Shown: piece by piece, positions 10,054 through 21,185 of the stretch
How positions within the stretch are numbered: position 1 is the first letter of the stretch
Layout: each line of letters starts with the position of its first letter
DNA from: Litsea cubeba
Taxonomy: Eukaryota; Streptophyta; Magnoliopsida; Laurales; Lauraceae
Reading direction: 5' to 3'
NCBI GenBank assembly: GCA_012931725.1
Contig: CM022947.1
Location: forward strand, 21,233,817-21,297,816
DNA: 64,000 bases
Made by a program: the position numbers and the translations under genes
Notes under the pieces: generated by a model
Seen by the model: the letters and a program-made list of their open reading frames with translations, nothing else
What the model was told of the DNA's origin: nothing
Databases searched by the model: none

Positions 10054-11710
10054 CTGAGATGAGATGAAGTATAAAATAGGAGAATTGTGGGATTATTTTC
10101 CAGATTCACCCCAAGTCCATACTCAAGTCCAATTCAGCTCTATCCCTTATCTTCTTATTTGAAGACATTGAACCTATAATGATGCATTCAAACCCATGAA
10201 AGATTGGGGTATATTGTGAAGGGCTGTAGTGTGGAAGTATTGTTTGGAGGCCCAATGCTATTCAAGGATGGGTAAGGCATTATATGAAGTCCGAAGGAAG
10301 GAAGAACCTCATCATGGAAACTCCATGAGGTTTTCTAGATTGATCAATGTGTATAAGGACCCGGAATGTCCCTAACTCTTAAAGAGTACCAAAATTTCAT
10401 CATAACCGACATACGGGACCCTATTCGCACTGATTCAATCCTAGAAACCCCATTGTTGGCCTATAAAAGTATGGAAAACTAATTGTATCTAATTTTCAAC
10501 CTAACTCTTATTTTGGGATTTCAAACCAACTTGATATGACTAGACCGTCCCAAGAGTACTAGAAGTGATGTGTTTAGCTTTTGCTAACTTGTATATGGTG
10601 ACTTGAGATGGATGTGTATTTGTGCCTATGGCACCCCGTTCTTCATTATGCATATGATTTGATTTATCGTATTTGACTTATGAGTCGGCACCACTGAGCT
10701 TGGACGACCTCGTCGGTTTGATCTACCGACTTGGGGTTCCTTCCCCTCCTGATAGTCAGCTGCAGTCTGGAATGTGCAGAGTTTTTACCCGGTTCGCTAC
10801 CGTGGTCCCGCAGAGTATATATATATGTATATTATAATATTTATCGTTGTTCCTCCTCACCTCGTGTGACTGAGGTCAATGATCCTGTTAGGGTATGCGC
10901 TCTCTTCACTTCGGTGAAGGGAGGATCTAGCTTGTGGGGTTGCCATCTTGACAGTTTCAAAATCCTTGTTACCTTACATGATTTATTGCATTTGTACTTC
11001 TTTTGAAATGATACATTGTCTTTTATAAAGTTCATTGTTTATCCATAAGTTTTCTTAACTCTTGCATAGTATCATTGTTTTATTATCGTTATATCTTTTC
11101 ACCCACCTGCCAGACCGTTGTGTCTGATCCATTTATTTTGGTACTCAGGTCCCGAGCTCTTTGCCATTGAGGAGGAGCCAGAGGAGGCGGTCGGTGGACC
11201 GCAGCGTGTGATTGAGTGGCAAGCTGATGATGTCATGTAGACATTTGGCTTTGCCTTGAGGACGATACACTTTGGGACTTGATATCTTTGTTTTAGATTT
11301 CTTTGGGTTGTACGGTCTTTGTTGACCGATATTTTGGGGTTTTAATTAACTGATACTTTGTAAACATACTTGAATTTACTTTGGGGAAAATGCTTATGAT
11401 CATTGCTCATCCTGATACCTTATCATTTAACCATAGATTTGTCTTGTTTATGAGATTGAATAGTACTCATATGATTTGCTACACGCTTCCGCAATCTTAA
11501 AATATGTTTGATATGGTTATATGTGAGGTGATGTGTAAAGATAATCCTCACCGCGGATCCCTGTGGGAAATCACGTGCACGGACAAACATTCTTTTAACT
11601 CCGTGTGCGTTTTAGCCAAGAGATGCACGTGGCGCGGCATCAACCCACCCACTGTCCCGACCTCCCGGACTCGGATCCCTTCTTCTTTCGGTCCGGGGTC
11701 GCGACAGGAC

Positions 11711-11722
11711 TGGTATCAGAGC
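11711..11722 (+). promoter_or_regulatory. Primer-binding site (initiator tRNA-Met)
   Basis: TGGTATCAGAGC starts four bases after the 5' LTR end. It is complementary to the 3' end of plant initiator tRNA-Met, the usual minus-strand primer of these elements. Confidence 0.9.
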
Positions 11723-11861
11723 GGGACATGTTTCAGGCAATTAAAAGAAACTAGAAACCTTAAGTACGTGGCGAGGATTCGTTAGATAGAATCGTGTGAG
11801 CAATGTGTGACCACCCTGTACTTGATTTATATGTGCTAACAATTTGTTTTGCAGCGTTATG

Positions 11862-13342
11862 CCACCTCGCAAAAGAACAGCAAACAGTAATCACATTGCC
11901 AGTAACAGCGAGAGTGCAGGGCTTAGTACAGAGGAACTTCAGGACAACAATATGCAGAACCAATACCAACAGATGATGCAGGCTATGATAGACCAACAAC
12001 GCCAGGCCAATGAGAATCAGGCTAGGCTCCAAGCACAAGCATTTGAGACACAGACCAGATTGCAAGAAAGATGCTTAAGAAAGACGAGGATCATACTAGG
12101 GAGATAGCTCAAATGCAGGCACAGTTGTTGGGGATATTGGAGAGGAGACCGGAACCAATCCCAGTTGCACCACCTGGTCCGGTAAACATTAGAGGAAATG
12201 ATCCTAATGTGTTGTATGAGCGGTTCAGGAAGAGAGGACCGAAAGAATTTTTGGGGACTGAAGACCCAATGGCAGCAGACGATTGGCTTGAGCACACCGA
12301 AAACATATTTGAGATATTCATATGTACCGGTCTAGAACGTGTGCAGCTGGCAGCCTCTATGTTTGTGGGTTTAGCAGATATTTGGTGGAAGACCGTAAGG
12401 GCAGAATATAGGACAATGGCTGATACAGAAGCCTGGGCTAGCTTCAAGAGACAGTTTGGAGAGAAATATGTACCTACACATGTCAAGAGGCAAAAAGCAG
12501 TAGAATTTCAGCAACTTGTGCAAGGAAATATGACAGTCCTCGAATACCTCACCAAATTTGAGAGATTGTCAAGGTATGCACCGGAGTTGGTAGACACAGA
12601 GGAGAAGAAGATAACCAAGTTTCTTGAGGGACTTCACCCGATTATTGAGAGGGATGCTACCGGGGTTGTACCACCCGTTACCTTTGAAGAAGCTGTCAAG
12701 AGAGCATACAAATTTGAGAACTTCCATAACAAAATCATCAAGAACCAAGGAAAGGGTCAAGGCCAGCAGCAGAACAATCAACAAAGAAACAATCAGAACA
12801 AGAGGCCAAGACAAGAGCAAAATGTGCAAAATCCGGGTGCTTGTATCCATTGTGGGAAACATCATGGGAATGCCCAATGTCGTACTATCACGGGAGCATG
12901 TTTTAGATGTGGTTCATTGGACCACCAAATGAGGGATTGCCCAAGGCCAGATAGACAAAATAGACAGCAACAAGGAGTACAGCGTCAGGCACCACCTCAG
13001 AATGCATTGGTAGTTCAGAATCAAGCAAGGCCACTACAACAACAGGCACCTCAGCCACAGTTTAGGCCACAACAACAACAGCAACAACCGGCCCGTCAGC
13101 AAGGGCAGAATCAGAATCAGAATCAGCGTCCTCAGAATCAGAATAGGAATGCACCACAAGGCAGGCAACAGCAAGGGCAGAACAAGCCACCACAAAGGGC
13201 ACAACTCTATGCTGTCAATAGAGCTGATGCGGAGGCTGAAGGCAATGTAGTGGAAGGTACACTTCTCGTCTGTGGTTTTGATGCTAAGGTTTTGTTTGAC
13301 CCTGGCTCTACTCACTCATTCCTATCTCCAAAAATTTGCTAA
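11862..13342 (+). pseudogene. gag: gag of chromovirus copy 1, with one single-base deletion
   Basis: Gag forms the virus-like particle and binds genomic RNA. The start MPPRKRTANSN at 11862 follows the LTR by 155 bp, as in copy 2. The first about 70 codons encode a Q-rich coiled coil. At about 12070 one base is missing compared with copy 2, moving the frame. The rest (12071-13342) reads the retrotransposon gag domain (WLEHTENIFEIF onward) and two zinc knuckles. These are a short CIHCGKHHGNAQC at residues 258-270 and a canonical CX2CX4HX4C, CFRCGSLDHQMRDC, at 277-290. A long Q/N-rich tail and the protease active-site motif LFDPGSTHS (D410) follow. The frame then ends at SPKIC, inside the protease. 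Confidence 0.9.
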
Positions 13343-16300
13343 GTTGATTGATATACATGCTAGTGAGTTGAATTTCATTTTGACTGTGACTACCCCTGTA
13401 GGTAAGGAAGTTGTTTGTAGAACTTTTTACCCTAGTTGTCCAGTCATGATAGGAGAAGTAGTACTACCGGCAGATCTCATTTTGTTGGAGATGCAGGATT
13501 TTGATGTCATCCTAGGGATGGATTGGTTAGCAGGATACCATGCTACTATGGATTGCTTCCATAAGACCCTAACTTTTAAGTTAGAGGAGACCCAAGAAGG
13601 GGTGTTGTTTCAGGGAGAAAGGAGTAATTCTGGTGCAGGGTTTATTTCAGCATTGAAGGCTGATAGGCTTCTAAAAAGTGGTTGTGAGGGTTATATGGCG
13701 TTTATCACGGAGGATAAACGGTCCCAAGGGGTGGAGGAGATCCCAATCGTTTGTGAATTTCCGGATGTCTTCCCGGAAGAGATACCAGGATTGCCACCCA
13801 TTAGAGAGATAGACTTCACTATTGAGTTGTTACCGGGGACCGCTCCGATATCTATCGCACCTTACAGAATGGCCCCGGCAGAATTGGGAGAGTTGATGAT
13901 GCAATTACAAGAACTTTTGAACAAAGATTTTGTGAGACCTAGTGTGTCACCGTGGGGAGCACCAGTTTTGTTTGTCAAGAAGAAGGATGGTTCCATGAGA
14001 ATGTGTATTGACTATAGAAGATTGAACCAAGTGACCATCAAAAATAAATATCCGTTGCCAAGGATAGATGAATTGTTTGATCAGTTGCAAGGAGCTGCTT
14101 ACTTTTCGAAGATTGATTTGAGGTCAGGCTACCATCAGTTGAGGGTTAGAGATTCAGATGTGCCAAAAACAGCCTTTCGGACAAGATATGGACACTATGA
14201 GTTTCTAGTGATGCCATTTGGTTTGACTAATGCACCGGCAGTTTTCATGGCATTGATGAACAAAATATTTACGGAGTATTTGGATCAGTTTACAGTGGTG
14301 TTTATTGATGATATTTTGGTATATTCCAAGACTAAAGGAGAGCACGAAGAACATTTGAGGATAGCACTCCAGCTCTTGAGGGAGAATCAGTTGTTTGCAA
14401 AACTTAGTAAGTGTGAATTTTGGTTGGACCAAGTCACATTTTTGGGTCATATTATCTCCAAGGAAGGATTATCAGTGGACCCGTCCAAGATCGAGGCAGT
14501 CATGAATTGGGATAGACCGAAGAATGCATCAGAAATCAGGAGTTTTCTTGGATTGGCAGGGTATTATAGGAGGTTTGTGCAAGGATTTTCGTCGATTGCG
14601 TCACCTTTGACGAAGTTGACAAGGAAGAATGCACCATATGTTTGGACAGACAAGTGTGAGGCTAGTTTCCAAGAGCTGAAGAAGAGATTGACTACAGCTC
14701 CAGTCCTTACTTTGCCATCTGGGAGCGGCGGTTTTACCATTTTTACCGATGCTTCCAATGTTGGACTTGGATGCGTGTTAATGCAAGATGGGAAGGTAGT
14801 TGCATATGGATCTCGGCAGTTGAAAGATCATGAGAAGAACTATGCAACACATGATCTCGAGTTGGCCGTAGTTGTTTTAGCTTTGAAGATGTGGAGACAC
14901 TACCTCTATGGAGAGAAGTTTGAGGTTCACTCCGATCACCGTAGCCTACAGTACTTGTTTTCTCAGAAGGAGTTGAACATGAGGCAGAGGAGATGGATGG
15001 AATATATTAAAGACTATGATTTTCCAATCAAGTATCACCCGGGAAAGGCGAATGTAGTTGCAGATGCCTTGAGCAGAAAGTCAGTGAGCATGGCAAGTCT
15101 TCGGGGGACTTATGTGGTACAACAGTTAGAAGAGTTGGGAGTAGAATTTCATCCACTAAGCGAGGGTGTCATGTTAGCAAACATGTCAGTGTCAGAGCCT
15201 TCGTTCATTCAGAAGATCAAAGAGAATCAGTTGCAAGACCCAGAGTTGGCTAAGATTTCAGAACATATAGCAGATCGTCCAGATTTTCGTGTTGTAGATG
15301 GAGTTTTGTATTACCGAGACCGTATGTGTGTGCCTAACTTGGAGGACTTGAGGAATGATATCATGTCTGAGGCACATGATACCAAGTATTCCATACACCC
15401 GGGCAGTACGAAGATGTATCAGAATTTGAAGGGCAGATTTTGGTGGAATAACATGAAGAGAGAGATAGCAGCTTTCGTCTCTCGTTGTATGACATGTCAG
15501 TTGATCAAGGCAGAACACCAGAAGCCTCCAGGGTTACTACGACCATTAGAGATTCCGGAATGGAAATGGGAGCATATTACCATGGACTTCATATCGGGTT
15601 TACCAAAGACTAGTAAGGGCAATGATGCTATTTGGGTCATAGTGGACCGTCTCACCAAGTCAGCTCATTTCCTACCGATGAAGACTGGGAAGAAGATGCA
15701 TATGTTACCTTTGGCACAGTTGTTTGTCACAGAAATTGTCAGTCGTCATGGACAGCCAGTTTCCATCACATCCGATAGAGACAGCAGATTTGTCTCAAGA
15801 TTTTGGAAGACGTTGCATGAGTCTATGGGTACGAAGTTGCAGTTCAGCACAGCCTATCACCCACAGACCGATGGTCAGTCAGAGAGAACAATTCAGACAC
15901 TTGAAGATATGCTTCGAGCTTGTGTGTTAGATTTCAAGACTCAGTGGGATGAAGCCTTACCGTTGTGTGAGTTCGCTTACAACAACAGTTTTCACTCGAG
16001 TATCGGTATGGCACCTTTTGAGGCTTTGTATGGCAGAAGGTGTAGAACACCTGTTTGTTGGGAAGAAGTTGGTACTCGCAGTTTCCATGGACCGACCATT
16101 GTTAGTGAGACAAGTGACAAGGTCAAGTTGATCCAAGAACGTCTGAAAGTGGCTCAGAGTAGACAGAAGAGTTATGCAGACTTTCACAGAAGAGATTTAC
16201 AGTTCAAAGAAGGAGATAAGGTTTTCTTGAAAGTGTCACCTACTCGTGGAACTTTGAGGTTTGGACAGAAGGGCAAATTGTCTAGGAGATACATTGGACC

Positions 16301-16667
16301 GTACGACATTGTGAGTAGGATTGGTGATGTGGCTTACAGGTTAGCTTTACCACCCGAACTTTCCGGCGTACACAATGTTTTCCATGTGTCTATGTTGAAG
16401 AAGTATGTTCCCGACAGGCTACACATACTCCGTTATGAGCCGTTGGAAATTCGAGAAGATGCGACCTATGTTGAGAAGCCTAAGCAGATCATTGACACCA
16501 AGGAACAAGAATTGAGAACTCGGACTATTCAATGGGTCAAGGTACTTTGGGAGAATCACGGACCGGAAGAAGCAACTTGGGAATTACGGGATCAGGTTCA
16601 GAAGAAGTACCCACATCTTCTACCGGAGGTGAGTTTTAATTTCCATTTGGAGGACCAAATGTCCTAA
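13272..16667 (+). CDS. pol: pol polyprotein of chromovirus copy 1 (PR C-terminal part, RT, RNase H, IN, chromodomain)
   Basis: This 1,131-residue frame is open to its natural end. The first about 20 residues read the protease active-site DNA out of frame. The remaining protease runs from FAKLIDIHASELNF to ILGMDWLAGYHATMDC. RT spans about 205-385 with FIDD at 344-347, RNase H has FTDAS at 491-495 (D493), and integrase has a zinc-binding region then D772, D835 and E871. The C-terminus resembles a chromodomain (VKVLWENHGPEEATWE), which in this clade guides integration to heterochromatin. The methionine at 13272 is only the first ATG. The true product probably comes from gag by a +1 shift at the A5TTT at about 13332, or the shift is an inherited lesion. 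Confidence 0.92.
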   Translation: MVLMLRFCLTLALLTHSYLQKFAKLIDIHASELNFILTVTTPVGKEVVCRTFYPSCPVMIGEVVLPADLILLEMQDFDVILGMDWLAGYHATMDCFHKTLTFKLEETQEGVLFQGERSNSGAGFISALKADRLLKSGCEGYMAFITEDKRSQGVEEIPIVCEFPDVFPEEIPGLPPIREIDFTIELLPGTAPISIAPYRMAPAELGELMMQLQELLNKDFVRPSVSPWGAPVLFVKKKDGSMRMCIDYRRLNQVTIKNKYPLPRIDELFDQLQGAAYFSKIDLRSGYHQLRVRDSDVPKTAFRTRYGHYEFLVMPFGLTNAPAVFMALMNKIFTEYLDQFTVVFIDDILVYSKTKGEHEEHLRIALQLLRENQLFAKLSKCEFWLDQVTFLGHIISKEGLSVDPSKIEAVMNWDRPKNASEIRSFLGLAGYYRRFVQGFSSIASPLTKLTRKNAPYVWTDKCEASFQELKKRLTTAPVLTLPSGSGGFTIFTDASNVGLGCVLMQDGKVVAYGSRQLKDHEKNYATHDLELAVVVLALKMWRHYLYGEKFEVHSDHRSLQYLFSQKELNMRQRRWMEYIKDYDFPIKYHPGKANVVADALSRKSVSMASLRGTYVVQQLEELGVEFHPLSEGVMLANMSVSEPSFIQKIKENQLQDPELAKISEHIADRPDFRVVDGVLYYRDRMCVPNLEDLRNDIMSEAHDTKYSIHPGSTKMYQNLKGRFWWNNMKREIAAFVSRCMTCQLIKAEHQKPPGLLRPLEIPEWKWEHITMDFISGLPKTSKGNDAIWVIVDRLTKSAHFLPMKTGKKMHMLPLAQLFVTEIVSRHGQPVSITSDRDSRFVSRFWKTLHESMGTKLQFSTAYHPQTDGQSERTIQTLEDMLRACVLDFKTQWDEALPLCEFAYNNSFHSSIGMAPFEALYGRRCRTPVCWEEVGTRSFHGPTIVSETSDKVKLIQERLKVAQSRQKSYADFHRRDLQFKEGDKVFLKVSPTRGTLRFGQKGKLSRRYIGPYDIVSRIGDVAYRLALPPELSGVHNVFHVSMLKKYVPDRLHILRYEPLEIREDATYVEKPKQIIDTKEQELRTRTIQWVKVLWENHGPEEATWELRDQVQKKYPHLLPEVSFNFHLEDQMS

Positions 16668-16678
16668 GGGGTGGAGGA
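16666..16678 (+). promoter_or_regulatory. Polypurine tract of chromovirus copy 1
   Basis: AAGGGGTGGAGGA abuts the 3' LTR start TGTAAGACC and would prime plus-strand DNA synthesis. Confidence 0.8.
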
Positions 16679-19600
16679 TGTAAGACCCCGACCCGAGAGA
16701 CCTCGTTTAGAGTTGTTTGTATTGTGTTTTAGTTTTAAGTGTGTTTAGTGGTTTTTGGATTAGTTGGGGATTAGAATAGCTTTTATAATAGCTTTGGGGA
16801 ATTTGGAGAGCCTTTTTAATTGTGGGACCCTTTGGGGGTTCTTATTTCGAATTGTGTGAGATTGGGGGTTTACCGATGATTTCTAAGAATCGTGTTTTAA
16901 CCCATTGAACTTATCTTGTTAACCCCTACAACTTTCATGTTGACATCGTTTTCATTTGAGGACCTTAAACCCGATTTTTCACTAATCAAGGGCAAAATGG
17001 TCTTTTTACCCAAAATCTGGACACCGATTTCAATGTCACCAAAATGTGCAAAATATATACTTTTTGGAAACTAGAAATTTTGCCGAGCAACTTTGTCTTC
17101 TTCGTCGAATTCGTTTGAAGCTCCGAAGACCATGTTTTGAGCCCGTGAAGTCTTTTAAGTTGTGGGCCCCACCCTCACTTACTATATATAGAAAGCTTCT
17201 TCTTCTTTTTCCCATTTCTGGCAAAAACCCTAGAAGAGAAGAGAAATCCCAGCCCTAAGGGTTTTCCTTACCTTTTCTTGCCTCTTCATCTTCAATCCCC
17301 CACTAAGCTAGTGCTAATGGAAGATTAGTTACTATAATCTTCTTCCTCATCTCAAGGCCTTCGTTTTGACACCATTTTTGAAGAAAACCGCCCACTCCAA
17401 AACTTACTTTGGACAACACCTTGCTTTTTGAGGAACTTCCTTGTAAGTGATTTTCTTAAAAGTTTTATAATCTTGTCTGTTTAGCCCTAGGGTAGCTCTA
17501 TTTCAATTATTGGAAGATTCCGTCTTGTTTTACTTGGATTTTGATAATCTAGGGTTTGGATTTGGGGGTTTTGTGTATAGGTGTTTGATTGGGGATCTAA
17601 GAGGTGATTAGAGCTCAATTTGAATTGCAATTGGACCCAAGGCAAGTGGATGAAATGATTCTCATGTGTTTTATCATGTTTTATGCAAAATCTTGAATTG
17701 TCTTCATTAATGGTTTTAATGATTTATCATGTTTGATGGTTTAGTCTTATTGATTTTGAATGATGATTTGATGTGATAATGAGGTCAAGGAATAGCCCAA
17801 TTGTTTGTGAAAATATGTATGGAAGAAGGGGAAAGAAAGGAAATGGATTGGAGTTGGACAAGGGAAGAATTCAATCAAATGGGTTGAAATTCGCTACAGG
17901 ACCGATCGATCGCCCGTCAGGTCCGATCGATCGGACTGTAAATAACTGAGAGGGTTCTCAGGACCGATCGATCGCCCATCAGGTCCGATCGATCGGACTG
18001 TAAATAACTGAGAGGGTTCTCAGGACCGATCGATCGCCCATCAGGTCCGATCGATCGGACTGTAAATAACTGAGAGGGTTCTCAGGACCGATCGATCGCC
18101 CATCAGGTCCGATCGATCGGACTGTAAATAACTGGAAGCAAATTCGGGACCGATCGATCGGCCAAGGGGTCCGATCGATCGGACTGAGATGAGATGAAGT
18201 ATAAAATAGGAGAATTGTGGGATTATTTTCCAGATTCACCCCAAGTCCATACTCAAGTCCAATTCAGCTCTATCCCTTATCTTCTTATTTGAAGACATTG
18301 AACCTATAATGATGCATTCAAACCCATGAAAGATTGGGGTATATTGTGAAGGGCTGTAGTGTGGAAGTATTGTTTGGAGGCCCAATGCTATTCAAGGATG
18401 GGTAAGGCATTATATGAAGTCCGAAGGAAGGAAGAACCTCATCATGGAAACTCCATGAGGTTTTCTAGATTGATCAATGTGTATAAGGACCCGGAATGTC
18501 CCTAACTCTTAAAGAGTACCAAAATTTCATCATAACCGACATACGGGACCCTATTCGCACTGATTCAATCCTAGAAACCCCATTGTTGGCCTATAAAAGT
18601 ATGGAAAACTAATTGTATCTAATTTTCAACCTAACTCTTATTTTGGGATTTCAAACCAACTTGATATGACTAGACCGTCCCAAGAGTACTAGAAGTGATG
18701 TGTTTAGCTTTTGCTAACTTGTATATGGTGACTTGAGATGGATGTGTATTTGTGCCTATGGCACCCCGTTCTTCATTATGCATATGATTTGATTTATCGT
18801 ATTTGACTTATGAGTCGGCACCACTGAGCTTGGACGACCTCGTCGGTTTGATCTACCGACTTGGGGTTCCTTCCCCTCCTGATAGTCAGCTGCAGTCTGG
18901 AATGTGCAGAGTTTTTACCCGGTTCGCTACCGTGGTCCCGCAGAGTATATATATATGTATATTATAATATTTATCGTTGTTCCTCCTCACCTCGTGTGAC
19001 TGAGGTCAATGAACCTGTTAGGGTATGCGCTCTCTTCACTTCGGTGAAGGGAGGATCTAGCTTGTGGGGTTGCCATCTTGACAGTTTCCAAATCCTTGTT
19101 ACCTTACATGATTTATTGCATATGTACTTCTTTTGAAATGATACATTGTCTTTTATAAAGTTCATTGTTTATCCATAAGTTTTCTTAACTCTTGCATAGT
19201 ATCATTGTTTTATTATCGTTATATCTTTTCACCCACCTGCCAGACCGTTGTGTCTGATCCATTTATTTTGGTACTCAGGTCCCGAGCTCTTTGCCATTGA
19301 GGAGGAGCCAGAGGAGGCGGTCGGTGGACCGCAGCGTGTGATTGAGTGGCAAGCTGATGATGTCATGTAGACATTTGGCTTTGCCTTGAGGACGATACAC
19401 TTTGGGACTTGATATCTTTGTTTTAGATTTCTTTGGGTTGTACGGTCTTTGTTGACCGATATTTTGGGGTTTTAATTAACTGATACTTTGTAAACATACT
19501 TGAATTTACTTTGGGGAAAATGCTTATGATCATTGCTCATCCTGATACCTTATCATTTAACCATAGATTTGTCTTGTTTATGAGATTGAATAGTACTCAT

Positions 19601-19838
19601 ATGATTTGCTACACGCTTCCGCAATCTTAAAATATGTTTGATATGGTTATATGTGAGGTGATGTGTAAAGATAATCCTCACCGCGGAACCCTGTGGGAAA
19701 TCACGTGCACGGACAAACATTCTTTTAACTCCGTGTGCGGTTTTAGCCAAAGAGATGCACGTGGCGCGGCATCAACCCACCCACTGTCCCGACCTCCCGG
19801 ACTCGGATCCCTTCCCCTTTCGGTCCGGGGTCGCGACA
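16679..19838 (+). repeat. 3' LTR of chromovirus copy 1
   Basis: The 3,160-bp LTR is nearly identical to 8549-11706 at a constant offset of 8,130. It contains the TATA box at 17183-17191 and the five-unit palindromic array at 17899-18183. It ends GTCGCGACA and is followed by the target duplication CATCT. Confidence 0.95.
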
Positions 19839-19921
19839 CATCTTCCTTATGGAAGGAATCATATCGCATCTTCTATACGGAAGGAATCATATCGCATCTT
19901 CCATACGGAAGGAATCATATC
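19839..19921. repeat. 28-30-bp minisatellite inside the solo LTR, right part
   Basis: Three units of GGAATCATATCGCATCTTC(C/T) continue the array interrupted at 8548. Confidence 0.85.
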
Positions 19922-20052
19922 GTTAAGTAGTGCTAGAATCAATATTAAACAATTAACAAATCAAATCACACCATTCAATTCAATATATATGTCATTTAAG
20001 ACAATAAAGGAAACAACCTTAACAATTCAAATTACTGACTGTCAGTCAGCTC

Positions 20053-20296
20053 GTCGGTTAACCCTCAGTTAACCGACACTTGTTGGTTCAGCTGTCGGTC
20101 AAGTCTCGGTTTGAAAACCAGATACATAATTTTCCTCCATTTTGCACTGTCGGTCAGGTCTCGGTTCACGCGTCGGTTGATCGATGTATGCTTGTCAGCT
20201 GACCGATATGTGTCGGTCAGGGTCCCTATTCAAAAACCAGAGACACGTTTCTTTCCACATTACAACGTCGGTTCGTGTGTCGGTCAGCTTGTCGGC
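20053..20296 (-). promoter_or_regulatory. Cluster of nine RCCGAC (DRE/CRT core) motifs in the solo LTR
   Basis: GTCGG(T/C), the complement of RCCGAC, occurs at 20053, 20094, 20149, 20172, 20212, 20267, 20279 and 20291, and ACCGAC at 20072. Chance expectation is about 0.25 in this length. RCCGAC is the known core bound by DREB/CBF factors. The cluster lies about 0.75-1.0 kb downstream of the minus-strand LTR TATA box, so a role in transcription start is less clear than in the copia LTR. Confidence 0.5.
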
Positions 20297-21040
20297 TGAT
20301 CGACCTCTGCACAGAATTTTCTATAGAATTCGGTTCAGAATTCTATTCTTCTCCTATTCACTCACAATCTGCACACACCTTATGGAACCTCCTGTTCCCA
20401 TCCTCAAACATCATTATCAATCAATAACACTTCTATTTCTTTCTTTACAACATTATCTAATCATTTCCAATTATCCATAGATCACATAAATTCCTAGACA
20501 ATTGAATACAACTGTTTCTAATGATAAATCAAAAGAAACTCATAAGACTTAGCATTTAATCATAAACAGTGTTTATACTTGCCTAATCTTTAAGCTTAAC
20601 AGAAAAACCCTCTCTTTTTGTTTCTTGAGCTTCTAATTCATTCACATTACCCAGTCTCAGACCTTATAGCTTGCCAAAAAGAACATAGCAGATCTCCTAC
20701 ACTCAATCTTCAAGAAAACCTAAGCAAGAATTGAAGAAGACTACAACTCTCAATTCTTTCTCTTGTAGCCTCTTTTTACAAATGTGTAGAGAACAAAGAA
20801 ATGAAGAGGAAGAAAACATACTGAACTTCATCCCTAGAGAGTTCCTCTGGTACGATCTCATAGTTCCAGCCCAGTTTCATTCTAAATGTACTGGAATAGT
20901 ACATGAGGGACATGTGGGTTCCAGGTCTTAGTTCTTTTACATGTGCTGGAACAATGAAACACTTGACACTTGGGTTCTTTGACATATGCTGAGACAGTTG
21001 TATGCATGACAGGTGGGTTCACATTTTACAAGTGCACCCC

Positions 21041-21046
21041 TTTATA
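21041..21046 (-). promoter_or_regulatory. Minus-strand TATA box of the solo LTR
   Basis: On the minus strand the site reads GGTATAAAGGGGTGC, about 135 bp from the LTR 5' end. It supports a minus-strand orientation for the solo LTR. Confidence 0.55.
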
Positions 21047-21185
21047 CCATTTATTTTCATTTGACTCCACTCAAGGCTTAAAATTCATTAATCACATTTA
21101 AGATGACTAATCACACTTAATTTGCATTAAGCTCGATTAATTAGTACTAATCAAGATTAACTCGGGGATGGGGTGTAACAGATCA

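Larger units (their letters stand above)
8549..11706 (+). repeat. 5' LTR of chromovirus copy 1
   Basis: The 3,158-bp LTR starts TGTAAGACCCCGACC and ends GGGGTCGCGACA. A TATA box (TATATATAG) lies at 9053-9061. A 63-bp palindromic array lies at 9769-10053. The short ORFs inside are repeated identically in the 3' LTR and in copy 2 because they ride on the LTR and not because they are conserved genes. Confidence 0.95.
8549..19838 (+). mobile_element. Tekay/Del-type chromovirus (Ty3/gypsy), copy 1, 11.3 kb
   Basis: This is a complete LTR retrotransposon with LTRs at 8549-11706 and 16679-19838, a tRNA-iMet primer site, gag and pol in order PR-RT-RNaseH-IN-chromodomain, a polypurine tract and a 5-bp target duplication CATCT (8544-8548, 19839-19843). 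By eye the LTRs differ at about 16 positions plus a few 1-bp indels in 3.16 kb, so it is a recent insertion. The two lesions seen are a single-base deletion in gag and a +1 frame change in the protease. Confidence 0.95.
7735..21180 (-). mobile_element. Solo LTR of a Ty3/gypsy-type element (about 2.15 kb, split by a chromovirus)
   Basis: The segment begins TGTCATGACCC and ends GGGGTGTAACA. It is flanked by the 5-bp duplication GATCA at 7730-7734 and 21181-21185, and read on the minus strand it is TGTTACACCCC...GGGTCATGACA. With the chromovirus 8549-19838 removed, about 2.15 kb of LTR remains (7735-8548 plus 19844-21180). No internal coding region exists, so it is a solo LTR left by LTR-LTR recombination. 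A minus-strand TATA box at 21041-21046 sets its orientation. It holds a 28-30-bp minisatellite and an RCCGAC cluster. Confidence 0.75.

Noticed and set aside
8906..11035. Short ORFs that recur at 17036-19165 and 22190-24520
   Set aside because: Their exact recurrence is due to LTR copies. Several are antisense pairs over the same DNA. They have no known domain.
11711..11722. Possible tRNA gene at TGGTATCAGAGC
   Set aside because: Only the 12-18 nt complementary to a tRNA 3' end are present. It is a primer-binding site. No full cloverleaf is seen there or elsewhere in the window.
13034..13315. Leucine-rich minus-strand ORF, resembling a membrane protein (also 26528-26809)
   Set aside because: It is the antisense shadow of the Q/N-rich gag tail (CAG/CAA read backwards gives Leu).
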